Origin: Acidimicrobiales bacterium
GTDB lineage: Bacteria > Actinomycetota > Acidimicrobiia > Acidimicrobiales > SZUA-35
Reading direction: 5' to 3'
Assembly: GCA_020629155.1 (NCBI GenBank)
Contig: JAHDDW010000005.1
Coordinates: forward strand, 1 to 64,000
DNA: 64,000 nucleotides
The position numbers were made by a program, and so were the translations under genes. Below are positions 1 through 8,222 of this stretch, in pieces. Each line of letters starts with the position of its first letter. Positions within the stretch are counted from its first letter, which is position 1. The notes below the pieces were generated by a model. That model worked only from the letters and a program-made list of their open reading frames with translations. It was not told the origin of the DNA and ran no database searches.

Positions 1-2
1 TA

Positions 3-422
3 GCAGGTACCCAATGGGAAATGAGAAAACTCGAACCAGAGGCTAACGCAGAACTTGAACGCTACGCCAGCAATCTCTACGAAGTTCAGAACAAACACAA
101 AACACCGTACGACCACGTCGAGTGCGACGCAGGAGTGGAGCACCAATTCGCCAGACAGCTCGACGTCAACAACGACATCAAATTCTACATCAAACTCCCG
201 AACTGGTTTAAAGTAGATACACCTATCGGCCCATACAACCCAGACTGGGCGATTGTGCTGGAAAAGGAATCGAAACTCTATCTAGTTCGAGAAACCAAAG
301 GTAGCCTCGATCTTCAACAACTCAGAGAAACCGAAAAATTGAAGATCAACTGCGCCAAAAGACACTTCAAAGCTATCGACGTTGACTACAAAGTCTGCAT
401 GACCATCGAAGAGCTTGTATAG
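3..422 (+). CDS. Type III restriction enzyme Res subunit, C-terminal end (partial)
   Basis: The reading frame is open to the left edge, so the gene starts outside the window and only about 139 codons remain. The visible part matches the C-terminus of type III restriction (Res) subunits. It contains GVEHQFARQL, then KLPNWFKVDTPIG, then the nuclease motif PDWAI followed about 14 residues later by LVRETKG. That is the PD-(D/E)xK core that cuts DNA after ATP-driven translocation by the missing helicase part. The Mod methyltransferase subunit would normally lie upstream. An ATG at 21 is internal to the family alignment and is not the true start. The family call is secure. Whether the system is intact cannot be seen here. 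Confidence 0.85.
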   Translation, partial: AGTQWEMRKLEPEANAELERYASNLYEVQNKHKTPYDHVECDAGVEHQFARQLDVNNDIKFYIKLPNWFKVDTPIGPYNPDWAIVLEKESKLYLVRETKGSLDLQQLRETEKLKINCAKRHFKAIDVDYKVCMTIEELV

Positions 423-558
423 CTCACAAGTTGCGATGTGGGTGAGTCACCCGCATGTCACCCGCAAAACCAGACAAAGAGACCTGATTTGGGCCAGCTC
501 AACACAACTAAACGAAAACCCACCCTGAACGTTTCCCCTGTTCAGCGCCTGTTTCGGC

Positions 559-633
559 TGGTGCCCCCGGCAAGAATCGAACTTGCGCTCATGGTTTAGG
601 AAACCAATGCTCTATCCACTGAGCTACGGGGGC
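559..633 (-). tRNA. tRNA-Arg (anticodon CCT)
   Basis: On the minus strand a cloverleaf can be folded. The 7-bp acceptor stem is GCCCCCG/CGGGGGC, the D arm is AGCTC..GAGC, and the anticodon loop TTCCTAA reads CCT. The T arm carries GTTCGATTC and the 3' CCA is encoded (positions 561-559). The outermost anticodon-stem pair looks like a T-T mismatch. The gene lies 21 bases after the stop of the RNB ribonuclease gene on the same strand, so it may be on the same transcript. Confidence 0.93.
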
Positions 634-654
634 GTGCCTATTCAGGTTAGCGAA

Positions 655-2106
655 CTAGGCTGAAGCTTCAAAGGTTAGTTCGCGCTCTTTGACCGATACA
701 GATTGCAATTTTGCTTCTATTTTTTGGGCTAGCTCGAAATCGTTATCTTTAACTGACACTACGACCGCAGGCTCTTTGATTTGCAACACCGCATGAGATG
801 CCACGCCACGCTCTTTCCCAGAACGACTTTTGCGTTTGTTCACAACATGCGCTTCAAAAACCTCACCGACTCGATTTTCTAGAACTAACGCCTCGACTAG
901 GTCGACCGTAGCGCGCTCCAGCGCTGAGCTGGCTTGTTTGGCTTTGCCCATCAAACCAGGTAGTTCTGCAAGCGCATCGACCGCCCACTGCGGAGGTGTT
1001 TCATCCGCATGAATAGCCAACAAAATTTCGTTAGCAAAACGGTCAACTAGGCGACGCAGCGGCGCGGTCACATGTCCATAGATCGAAGCAATTGCCGCAT
1101 GTTCAAGATTTTCTTGCGGTTCAGCTTCGGGGGTAATCGCATAATACCCAGCACCACGAAATATTTTTGTTGCCTGATGCATCAACGCATTATGGCTCGC
1201 TCTGTCAGGTTGCAAACTGCGTATAAAATCTGGGTAGCTGACATCATGAGGATAGTCCACACCGAGCGCCCTAGCTTGGCGGCGAAGCTCATCTTGGTCT
1301 CGGACATCTGCTGGCGGCAATGTGCGGACGATACCTATACCAGACTGTTGCATCGTGCGGCCAGCAACCATGCCAGTCAGCAACGAAATTTGAGCATTCC
1401 AATTTTCGACAGGCACACTATGTTCATAACGCAGCACATACCCGTCGGCAGACGCCGTGACCTCTTGTGAAGGCAGATTCAAACTGACTCCACCACGAAT
1501 TTGCTCTTGTTTCTGGCGCAACTCCCCGATCGTTTTAAGAAGCCTCAACGAGCTATCGTTTTCGCTGTTCGCCTCGATTCTTTGCTGCGCCTGTGCATAC
1601 GAGATAGCCTCGCTGACGCGCACTGTTGCTCGTTTAAACTGCGACGATACAGGCAAGCCTTCTGCGTCTAGATCGATCGTCCACAATAACGCAGGTTTTG
1701 TTGTGCCAGCAAGCAAACTAGCTTTGTCCTCACTAATCGAAGGGGGATGTAGGGGCGTGCGCAAATCGGGACTATATAATGTCACGCCTCGCAACCGGGC
1801 CTCGGCATCTAGCAAACTGCCAGGTTCAACAAAAGCTGCAACATCTGCGATTGCGTAGTGTAGACGAAAACCTTGAGGGGTTTTACTAGCGTAATACGCC
1901 TGATCCAAATCAATCGCACCTGGAGGGTCTATTGCTATAAACGGCAGCGCTGTCGCGTCATAACGGTCGTCGCTATAGCGGTCTTGTGCTGCGTCAGCCT
2001 CTTGCAAAACTTCCACAGGAAACGACGGTGGCACATGCAACTCTTCACGTAGCGCAGCGAAATGTTTCTCGAACTCTTTTGGTGTTCTGATATGAGGACT
2101 AGGCAT
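655..2106 (-). CDS. RNB-domain exoribonuclease (RNase II/R family, short actinobacterial form)
   Basis: A 483-residue protein with an RNB catalytic domain, predicted to degrade RNA 3' to 5' in the cytoplasm. The metal-binding signature is at about residues 60-69 (DPPGAIDLDQ). Aspartates 60, 66 and 68 correspond to the first three catalytic aspartates of RNase II, while the fourth position is Gln rather than Asp. Further RNB blocks are HYAIADVAAFV (about 83-93) and the PLHPPSISEDKASLL stretch (about 118-132). No N-terminal cold-shock domains are present, and the C-terminal S1-like part is short, as in compact actinobacterial homologues. The ATG lies 10 bases after the yceH stop, so the two genes form an operon, and tRNA-Arg follows. 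The hexamer TAGGCT sits 7 bases before the ATG, so an internal leaderless promoter is possible. Confidence 0.85.
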   Translation of the reverse strand: MPSPHIRTPKEFEKHFAALREELHVPPSFPVEVLQEADAAQDRYSDDRYDATALPFIAIDPPGAIDLDQAYYASKTPQGFRLHYAIADVAAFVEPGSLLDAEARLRGVTLYSPDLRTPLHPPSISEDKASLLAGTTKPALLWTIDLDAEGLPVSSQFKRATVRVSEAISYAQAQQRIEANSENDSSLRLLKTIGELRQKQEQIRGGVSLNLPSQEVTASADGYVLRYEHSVPVENWNAQISLLTGMVAGRTMQQSGIGIVRTLPPADVRDQDELRRQARALGVDYPHDVSYPDFIRSLQPDRASHNALMHQATKIFRGAGYYAITPEAEPQENLEHAAIASIYGHVTAPLRRLVDRFANEILLAIHADETPPQWAVDALAELPGLMGKAKQASSALERATVDLVEALVLENRVGEVFEAHVVNKRKSRSGKERGVASHAVLQIKEPAVVVSVKDNDFELAQKIEAKLQSVSVKERELTFEASA

Positions 2107-2116
2107 GCGCTATAGC

Positions 2117-2752
2117 CTAGGCAAAAAGTTCTTCTAACACTGCAATTCTCGATTCGAGTTCTGTAATTCGTTCTGTCAAGGTGTGCAGCTCACTGTGTTT
2201 ATCGCTAGTTGCCGCTGAAACACCAGCATCAATATATTCGCTTTCTTGACTAGCTGGCTCGGTTTCTTCACCAAGCATATGTTGCCATCGGTCTTGCGAC
2301 TGTCCTGGCTGGCGTGGGCACAGTTGCACAAGTGGTTCTTCACCAACGCTAAGTTTTTCTAACGCTGCTTCTATTTCTGCAAGATTTTCAAAGTCGCAGT
2401 ATCGCTGGGTTCTTGTTCGCAGCTCACCTGGTGTCTGCGGGCCACGCAACAACAAAATCGCTAACAGTGCTCGCTCTTTACTTTGCAAAGACATTGCTTC
2501 ATCTACTACGTGTTTGTGTTTAAACGTACGATTGCTTGACGGTCGAATAGTGCGGGCTAAACCTTTTTGGCGCAAACCTAGAATTGCTTCGTCAACCTGT
2601 TTTGCATCGAAGGTAACAACTGGCTCTCTGTTGCTTTTTTGGTTGCACGCAAGCAGTAGTGCGTTAGTTGTCAAAGGGTAGTGTTCTGGCGTGGTTGCTG
2701 CTTTTTCAAGCAAAGCGCCTAGCACACGAAGTTCTATAGCAGTCAATTTCAT
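2117..2752 (-). CDS. yceH: YceH family protein (DUF480)
   Basis: The product is 211 residues, close to E. coli YceH (about 215). It begins MKLTAIELRVLGALLEKAAT and includes YPLTTNALLLACNQKSNREPV, the hallmark of DUF480. The fold is two winged-helix domains. The C-terminal end (HTLTERITELESRIAVLEELFA region) is a short coiled coil. The biochemical role is not established. An upstream in-frame extension to 2824 exists, but it crosses a terminator-like region and lacks family similarity, so the ATG at 2752 is preferred. It is followed directly by the RNB ribonuclease gene, which suggests a joint transcript. Confidence 0.85.
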   Translation of the reverse strand: MKLTAIELRVLGALLEKAATTPEHYPLTTNALLLACNQKSNREPVVTFDAKQVDEAILGLRQKGLARTIRPSSNRTFKHKHVVDEAMSLQSKERALLAILLLRGPQTPGELRTRTQRYCDFENLAEIEAALEKLSVGEEPLVQLCPRQPGQSQDRWQHMLGEETEPASQESEYIDAGVSAATSDKHSELHTLTERITELESRIAVLEELFA

Positions 2753-2795
2753 ATAGTAGGAACCTAGCACGCCTTCGCATGTGGCTTGCCCATCA

Positions 2796-2838
2796 AAAAA
2801 TCCTGCGCCCTGGCGTGAAGCCAAACCGCAGGATTTTT
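2796..2838 (-). terminator. Rho-independent terminator after the OmpA/BON gene
   Basis: A perfect 12-bp inverted repeat (AAAAATCCTGCG at 2796-2807, CGCAGGATTTTT at 2827-2838) has a loop that itself holds a small TGGC/GCCA hairpin. On the minus strand the stem ends in a T-run. It lies 28 bases past the OmpA-like stop and before yceH, so it probably separates the two transcripts. A-tracts on the other side would also let it act in the opposite direction. Confidence 0.8.
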
Positions 2839-2866
2839 GTTACCCGTAACTATGTTGTTTCAGGGC

Positions 2867-3862
2867 TTAGCCAAGTTCTTGAAAGCGCACAAGACGGTTA
2901 GATTCGAGATCGGTGCCGAATTGTTCTGTTTCTCCATAGCCTTTGACGCTAAGTTTCTGTTCGTCCACACCTTTAGTGTCGACAAGATAGTCATACACAG
3001 ACTGAGCGCGGTTCTGACTCAAAGTAAGGTTCGCTTCGTCAGGTCCTTGCGTGTCGGTGTAGCCTTGGATTTCTATTTTCACATTCTCATCAGCGGCGTT
3101 CAAAATTTCGGCTGCTTCGTCAAGGTCGGTGAAACTTGCGTTGACTATAACAGCAGAACCTGTTTGGTAGTTCACCTTCGGCAACTCGTTTAGCTCAGCG
3201 GTGACGCTTACAGTTAACTCGTCAATAACCTTTGTGACACCTTCGACGTTGCCAGCAGCTGCTAGGGTCGGCGCTCGGTCTTCTTCTTGACCTAAAGAAC
3301 CTCGCACGATAACTTCTGTGCCAGTTCCGTCTGCTAGTGGAGCAACTACTTGTGATTCTTCAAGTGCTGCTACAACTGCTGGTTCAAGTAGTTGTAGCTG
3401 GTTGTCAACGGTCTCGACGCCTTCAACGTTGCTTGCAGCCTTTTCAGCCTGATCTGATTCTGCTTGATCGGCGACCCAGCCTGTCAGCGTGACGGCAGAT
3501 CCGTTGCGAACGCCAGTGACGTCGCCAGCTTGGGCGGCTATAGCAGCATCAATTTCGCCAAATTGTTTTGCTGCTGCAGTCGTTTTTACTTCAACAGGGC
3601 CAGCGGGGGCAGCTTGTGTTGCTGCTGTTTCAACGGTCGTAACAATATCAGCTGATTCTTCTTGGGTTGTCTTTGCTGCTTCGCTGTCATCGTCGTCAGA
3701 GCTAAAGAGAAAGTTCCAGCTTAGAAAGCCTGCGAAGATCACAAAAACTGCGAGCCCTAAGAAAAGAGTTTGATCATCTGCGGACGCTTTCCATTCGGGA
3801 AGAAGCTTTTCTTTGTCGTCTGACGAGCTGATACTTGTGTGTTCATTATCGTTCATAACCAT
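2867..3862 (-). CDS. Membrane-anchored BON-BON-OmpA domain protein
   Basis: About 331 residues from the chosen ATG (MVMNDNEH...). A charged N-terminus is followed by one transmembrane segment at about residues 32-54, an acidic linker, two BON-type repeats (about 100-160 and 163-232, with VTLTGWVADQAE and VEGVTKVIDELTV) and an OmpA C-terminal domain (about 235-331). The OmpA domain has the IEIQGYTDTQGPDEANLTLSQNRAQSV core that binds peptidoglycan. It is likely an envelope protein tethering the membrane to the wall, similar in design to mycobacterial ArfA/OmpATb. The start is uncertain: ATGs at 3862 and 3856 and a TTG at 3892 all lack a clear ribosome site. Confidence 0.8.
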   Translation of the reverse strand: MVMNDNEHTSISSSDDKEKLLPEWKASADDQTLFLGLAVFVIFAGFLSWNFLFSSDDDDSEAAKTTQEESADIVTTVETAATQAAPAGPVEVKTTAAAKQFGEIDAAIAAQAGDVTGVRNGSAVTLTGWVADQAESDQAEKAASNVEGVETVDNQLQLLEPAVVAALEESQVVAPLADGTGTEVIVRGSLGQEEDRAPTLAAAGNVEGVTKVIDELTVSVTAELNELPKVNYQTGSAVIVNASFTDLDEAAEILNAADENVKIEIQGYTDTQGPDEANLTLSQNRAQSVYDYLVDTKGVDEQKLSVKGYGETEQFGTDLESNRLVRFQELG

Positions 3863-3950
3863 AGTGACGTCAACAGTAGCAGAAAGTTGCAATATAGAGG
3901 TAGATGTAATGTCTCGACGCTAGCGATACCGAAACAGACGAGAGGTCTTG

Positions 3951-4352
3951 CTAGTCAACTACTGGTTTGCGTCGGTTAGCTTTTTTCTCACTCCGCTGCT
4001 TTTTCGCTGTTAGTCGTCGCCTGACTGCGCCTCTGCTCGGTTTGGTTGGTTGACGCTTTTTGGGGGTTTCGAACGCTTGCCTGATTTTGTCAGCGAGGCG
4101 CTGCATAGCTAACTCTTTATTTCGATACTGTGATCTTGTTTCGTCAACGCTAACGTACATTTCTTCGCCATACTTGCTTAGTAAGGTTTGGCGTTGTTTG
4201 TCTGTTAAAGAGCTAGCTGTTTGTATTGAGAACACAACGTCTGCACGAGTGTACGCTTTATTTGCGTGTTGTCCGCCTGGCCCACCTGAAGGAGAAAATC
4301 GCCATGTTAGGTCTGATGCGGCGATCGTCAGTTGGTTGGAAACATACAACAT
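3951..4352 (-). CDS. arfB: Peptidyl-tRNA hydrolase ArfB (ribosome rescue)
   Basis: A 133-residue class I release-factor-like protein. The GGQ catalytic tripeptide is at residues 26-28 within SPSGGPGGQHANKA. The protein lacks codon-recognition domains and ends in a long Lys/Arg-rich tail (KKRQPTKPSRGAVRRR...) of the kind that fits into the empty mRNA channel of stalled ribosomes. It is expected to hydrolyse peptidyl-tRNA on non-stop complexes. The size matches the family. It stands alone between the OmpA-like gene and a gene-poor stretch. No Shine-Dalgarno is visible, and the upstream sequence is AT-rich with -10-like hexamers. Confidence 0.9.
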   Translation of the reverse strand: MLYVSNQLTIAASDLTWRFSPSGGPGGQHANKAYTRADVVFSIQTASSLTDKQRQTLLSKYGEEMYVSVDETRSQYRNKELAMQRLADKIRQAFETPKKRQPTKPSRGAVRRRLTAKKQRSEKKANRRKPVVD

Positions 4353-4910
4353 AGACTTTTAATATTAGCTGGTTCACCTGGCGACGTTTTTATTTATAGC
4401 GAGGTTTCAGTCTGCGTGGTGCAAGATGTTGGCAACTCTTGTCTTCATCCACACTGCAAGCAGTAAAGACAAGAGTCTCTACAAGTGCTAATCCGATCTG
4501 ACGCCGCTGTCCCTTTAACAATCTTCAAAGGTGATCGTGACATGTGCACTTGACCAACACAACGACACTATGTCTTCATGCAGGGTTTCTTCTAGGTCAA
4601 TCGCAGCGCTTTTGCAATGCATACTTGCGAGACAGCAGCGACATGTCGTGCGTGGTTGCGACGTGTTTAGTGGAATCTCGTTAGCGTTCACGGTCTCATG
4701 TGCGTCTATGTAAACCATTTGGTGTTCACTTTTGGTTCACTTGGGCTGTGGGTTTGAAGAGTTGTCCGAATTTTAACAGCTTTTAGCTGCAGGGTTGACT
4801 CTTTTGCGACCACACCTTGCAGGTTTTTGTGCTGTAAACACTACACAGGCAAATTGGTTCATAATGGAGATTCTTTTTATTGAGCGCATGAAGCCAAAAG
4901 ATGGTAGGTT
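4353..4910. other. Intergenic stretch with no convincing gene
   Basis: About 560 bases separate the divergent arfB and DUF3499 genes. I see an inverted repeat at 4435-4476 (listed separately) and a short direct repeat of TTCACTT near 4729-4740. A 67-codon Cys-containing minus-strand frame at 4515-4718 lacks a ribosome site and recognisable family, so it is not called. Promoters of the two flanking genes should lie here, but none is clear enough to mark. Confidence 0.5.
4435..4476. repeat. 11-bp inverted repeat (hairpin candidate)
   Basis: ACTCTTGTCTT (4435-4445) is exactly complementary to AAGACAAGAGT (4466-4476) across a 20-base loop. No T-run follows on either strand, so it is not a standard terminator. 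It could be part of a small RNA or of the 5' region of arfB. Its role is unknown. Confidence 0.5.
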
Positions 4911-5480
4911 ATGTTTGTGAAGTTTTTATGCGGACGACCAGGTTGCGGGGAAGAATCAACAGTTACGTTGCAGATCAATGCACCTGGTAGCACAATTTCG
5001 CTGCTTGACCCACGCGAAACTCGTGATGGCACCCCGTTGTGTGATCGCCATGCTGAGTTAACAACGCCGCCTATGGGCTGGTCAATGAACGACATGCGCA
5101 GCAGTCAAGGTCGTAAACTTCTGGCAGTTCCTACAGGCGACGAGGTTCCAACCAAAGTAGCCAAATCTCGTTCGGCTGGCTCTCGTGCAGCAAAAAAAGA
5201 GGCTTCTCAAGAGCCTAGAACAAACACAGACGCTGTTACGTTCTCAAAACGCAACGCTATACCAAAGTCGAAAAAAGCTAAGGTTCGCAATCCAAACAAA
5301 CGTAAAGCCAAAGCGCCACAAAGCAGGCCAGCTAAACGACGAGAACAGGCCGAACCAGCAGTTGCTACTAACGAAAATGAATTTCCTTGGCATCATCAGT
5401 TTGATGAAGAAGATCAGCCAGAGAATTTGCAGGCTAAAAGTCGGTTGCTTTCACGTGCGTTCCGCACTTCTGTCGGTTAA
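4911..5480 (+). CDS. DUF3499-like zinc-finger protein with basic tail
   Basis: A 189-residue protein. The first 65 residues resemble actinobacterial DUF3499: CGRPGCGEES near the start and CDRHAELTTPPMGW about 40 residues later give four Cys/His ligands typical of a small zinc finger. Past residue 70 the sequence becomes long, disordered and rich in Lys, Arg, Ser and Pro, ending in an acidic patch (FDEEDQPEN). That suggests nucleic-acid binding through the basic region. The family function is not known. It starts at ATG 4911 and converges on the DMT transporter gene. Confidence 0.7.
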   Translation: MFVKFLCGRPGCGEESTVTLQINAPGSTISLLDPRETRDGTPLCDRHAELTTPPMGWSMNDMRSSQGRKLLAVPTGDEVPTKVAKSRSAGSRAAKKEASQEPRTNTDAVTFSKRNAIPKSKKAKVRNPNKRKAKAPQSRPAKRREQAEPAVATNENEFPWHHQFDEEDQPENLQAKSRLLSRAFRTSVG

Positions 5481-5530
5481 AGCAGCAACTACTAGCAGAC
5501 AAGATTGTTTTTGTGCGCGGGTGCAGATGT

Positions 5531-6400
5531 TCACGCTGCTACATAGAGAATAATGCCTGCTAAAGCGATTGTGCTTGCCGCGTATTCTATCCGACTGTGT
5601 TTTTCGCGGTGAAAAGCAACACCAAATGCAAAGGCCAAAATAATTTCTAGTTGACCTAATGTGCGCACCTTTGCTGCGTTCTCTAATGTCATAGCTAGTG
5701 CCCACGCAGTTGATCCAGTAAGTGAAAGCACTGCAACGCCGAGTGCTTGACGCCACGCTTGTGCTACTTTGACCAGTGATGTTTTAGATGAGCAGCTAAT
5801 GTATATTCCTTGAATGCAAGTTTGTATGCCGAGTATCGCTGTTAATGTTACTGTGGCACGGTCAAATATTGTCCCAGTCAAGCTAGCTGAGGCGCCACGT
5901 AACGCAACTGAGGTCAGAGCAAATCCTGCGCCAGCAAACAAACCATAGAGCGCAGCACTGTCGAAACGCACTAACGGCGTGCTCTTGATAAGCAAAATGG
6001 TCACGCCTGTGAGGCAGATCATACCGCCTGCCCATGCAAGTAGTTTGACCGCTTCTCCAAGAAAAATTGTTGAAGCGAGGCCCACAAATAGTATTTCTGT
6101 TTTGGCGTACATGGTTCCAACGGCAAAGTTTCGTATGCGAAATGATTTGAGAAGAGCAATGGTTGCTGTTATTTGTGAGACGCTTGCGACGGCGGCAGAC
6201 AACCAAAATTGTGTGTCTGTCGCTGGCAGTTCTCCTGGGCCAGCCATCCAAGCAGATCCTAGAAGCAATGCGATAGGGAATGCATATACAAATCGAACGT
6301 ATCCTGCTTCGGTCGAGTTGAGAACGGTCTTTAGTCGGTGCTGCTCAGAAGTTCGGGCTATCTGTAGAATAGTTGCTATAACAGTTATGTATATCCACAT
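5531..6400 (-). CDS. EamA/DMT-superfamily permease
   Basis: A 289-residue, strongly hydrophobic protein with about ten predicted membrane helices arranged as two EamA-like halves. This is the usual layout of drug/metabolite exporters such as the RhaT/YdcZ group. The substrate is not evident. It starts at ATG 6400 with an AGGA 9 bases upstream. It is divergent from a LysR-type regulator at 6498, and exporter plus LysR regulator is a frequent pairing, so the regulator probably controls this gene from the 97-base shared intergenic region. Confidence 0.75.
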   Translation of the reverse strand: MWIYITVIATILQIARTSEQHRLKTVLNSTEAGYVRFVYAFPIALLLGSAWMAGPGELPATDTQFWLSAAVASVSQITATIALLKSFRIRNFAVGTMYAKTEILFVGLASTIFLGEAVKLLAWAGGMICLTGVTILLIKSTPLVRFDSAALYGLFAGAGFALTSVALRGASASLTGTIFDRATVTLTAILGIQTCIQGIYISCSSKTSLVKVAQAWRQALGVAVLSLTGSTAWALAMTLENAAKVRTLGQLEIILAFAFGVAFHREKHSRIEYAASTIALAGIILYVAA

Positions 6401-6497
6401 TTGTGCGGTCCTGCTTGACGATGCGTTTCCTGTAGTATGCGGTCGAAACTTGCCATTGAAAAAACAGAATTACTTCTGCCTGGCATAAGATATCCTT

Positions 6498-7385
6498 ATG
6501 TCAAAATTTGAATGGGTCCGCACTGCGTTAGCCATAGCACATGCAGGTTCGATCACTGCAGGGGCCGCAATTCGTAACATTTCACAACCTGCTGCTAGTC
6601 AGCAAGTAGGGAGCCTTGAACGCTCTTTAGGAATAAAAGTTTTTGAACGTAAACGTACGGGTGTCACTCTCACCGCCGACGGGGCTAGATTTCTTCACCA
6701 AATTGCTACTCCTATCGACCAAATAGAATGGCTGCTGGAAGGCCTCGACGTCGGTCAAGCAGAGCTTCCTGCATTGCCATTAGTCATAGGCTGCCATGCC
6801 GAATGGTTTGATCGATCGTTTATGCCTCGTCTTGACGATTCGTTACCCATTAGAACGTTTTTTGCTGACGACAAAACGATTCTTGATGCTTTACTTTCTG
6901 GCAATGTGGACATCGCAGTAACCTTGTTGGCACCGCCAGCTAGCTATATTCATAGCGCTTCATTAGGGCCGAGAAAATATGTGCTAGTTGCCTCGCCACA
7001 GTTGTGCCCATTGGAGCCGATAGTCAATGATGAAGCACTGTCGAAATGGATTAGAGCGACCCCTTGGGTTGGTTTCAGTGAAGAGTTGCCTGCGACACGA
7101 CAATTCTGGTTTGCCGTCACTGGTTCTTCTAACCCCACCATGTTGCAGCTGACCGCACCAGATATTCGCGTTGTTGCAACAGCAGTTGAACAAGGTGTGG
7201 GCGCTAGCTTGTTGCCGTATGACTTTTGTCAAGAAGCTTTAAACAATAACAGGCTTGTGGAGGTGGCCCCATGGTATGTATTGCCAACGCCACCATCTTG
7301 GATATTGTCAGCAAGCAAGACGACAAAACGTCATAAAGAAAAGGACCGTCTTATGGCGTCAATCATCGAAACTGTCGAAAAGTAA
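6498..7385 (+). CDS. LysR-family transcriptional regulator
   Basis: The product is 295 residues. The N-terminal winged helix-turn-helix includes the AGSITAGAAIRNISQPAASQQVGSLE region (about 17-42) and RSLGIKVFERKRTGVTLTADG. It is followed by an effector-binding domain of two alpha/beta lobes (ALPLVIGCH onward). It probably regulates the divergent DMT permease in response to a small ligand. The hexamer TAAGAT (6486-6491) lies 6 bases before the ATG and no Shine-Dalgarno is present, so the mRNA is likely leaderless. Confidence 0.87.
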   Translation: MSKFEWVRTALAIAHAGSITAGAAIRNISQPAASQQVGSLERSLGIKVFERKRTGVTLTADGARFLHQIATPIDQIEWLLEGLDVGQAELPALPLVIGCHAEWFDRSFMPRLDDSLPIRTFFADDKTILDALLSGNVDIAVTLLAPPASYIHSASLGPRKYVLVASPQLCPLEPIVNDEALSKWIRATPWVGFSEELPATRQFWFAVTGSSNPTMLQLTAPDIRVVATAVEQGVGASLLPYDFCQEALNNNRLVEVAPWYVLPTPPSWILSASKTTKRHKEKDRLMASIIETVEK

Positions 7386-7426
7386 AAACGAAGCAAATGA
7401 GAGAAACTCAGCTAAACACAATGCCG

Positions 7427-8143
7427 CTAGAGTCGGATGACAGTTGGTGCAGATGTCTCAGCGAGGGTTTTCCCATTCTGAGAAATCCTGTAGTTAATGC
7501 TATAGCGTGCACCTTCAACATAATCGATTGGGATGCTTTTAAAGTACGCAAGTGACGCTGCGCACGTTGTCGAACCGCTGCTGGTAAGAAGAGAACTGCC
7601 GTTCTGAAATACTGAAGCTTCAACAAAGTATTCTTCACCTCTAGGGCAGTTTGCTGTCACTTGAATTACCAACGCAGGACTATTTGTAGTCGACGAAAGC
7701 CAAATATAAGAACCAGCGGATTTGAAGGTCACAGGCAAAAGAGGTGTTTGCGTCGTCACCGGGTTAAGGGTTGTCGAAGTGGCTTTGGCCGTTGGTTTGG
7801 GGGCTGCGGGTGCTGGAGCAGGAGTCGTAGCATTCGGCTGTGCAGAATTTGTTGGCGTTTCGCTGCGAACTAGCGTTTCTCCAGGTGCAGCTGCCTGACG
7901 GTCATTATTGGGCGCTGGTATATTTTGCTGCGAATCAGGACTATTTTGTTCGGTAGCGAATCCTTCAAATAGGTTAGTTGACGGATCATTTTCATTAGAA
8001 GCATTTTGTAGCTCATTGCCAAAAGGGACAATACCATTTGGTTCCGTTGTTTTTTGATAGGAAGACACCTCGTTAGATTCACTACATGAAGCAGCAAGGA
8101 ACCCAAGAAGAAGGAACAAAAATATTTTATGAAATATAGACAT
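7427..8143 (-). CDS. Secreted lipoprotein, paralogue of the protein at 19698
   Basis: From ATG 8143, with GGTGG about 5 bases upstream, the product is 238 residues. A signal peptide MSIFHKIFLFLLLGFLAASC ends at a lipobox Cys (residue 20). A low-complexity Thr/Pro/Ala linker follows, then a C-terminal domain with paired cysteines (TANCPRGEEYFVEASVFQ, STTCAASLAYF) and a closing ETSAP motif. The mature N-terminus carries SSYQ and NLFEGFA. The same elements in the same order occur in the lipoprotein at 19698-20366. The function is unknown. It lies 79 bases downstream of thiP on the same strand, which may be coincidence. A longer upstream frame to 8296 overlaps thiP and is rejected. Confidence 0.8.
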   Translation of the reverse strand: MSIFHKIFLFLLLGFLAASCSESNEVSSYQKTTEPNGIVPFGNELQNASNENDPSTNLFEGFATEQNSPDSQQNIPAPNNDRQAAAPGETLVRSETPTNSAQPNATTPAPAPAAPKPTAKATSTTLNPVTTQTPLLPVTFKSAGSYIWLSSTTNSPALVIQVTANCPRGEEYFVEASVFQNGSSLLTSSGSTTCAASLAYFKSIPIDYVEGARYSINYRISQNGKTLAETSAPTVIRL

Positions 8144-8222
8144 TAGGCCACCGTTCAACAAGGTCCTCTTTACTAAGGATACCTCTATTGGCAGCCTTTC
8201 TTCAAATCCTTTGAGCAAACTG

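Noticed and set aside
830-1858. Plus-strand frames opposite the RNB ribonuclease gene
   Set aside because: They are antisense shadows of a well-supported gene, without ribosome sites or domain similarity.
4515-4718. 67-codon Cys-containing minus-strand frame between arfB and the DUF3499 gene
   Set aside because: No ribosome site, no leaderless -10 at the right distance and no family resemblance. It overlaps an equally long plus-strand frame, so chance is likely.
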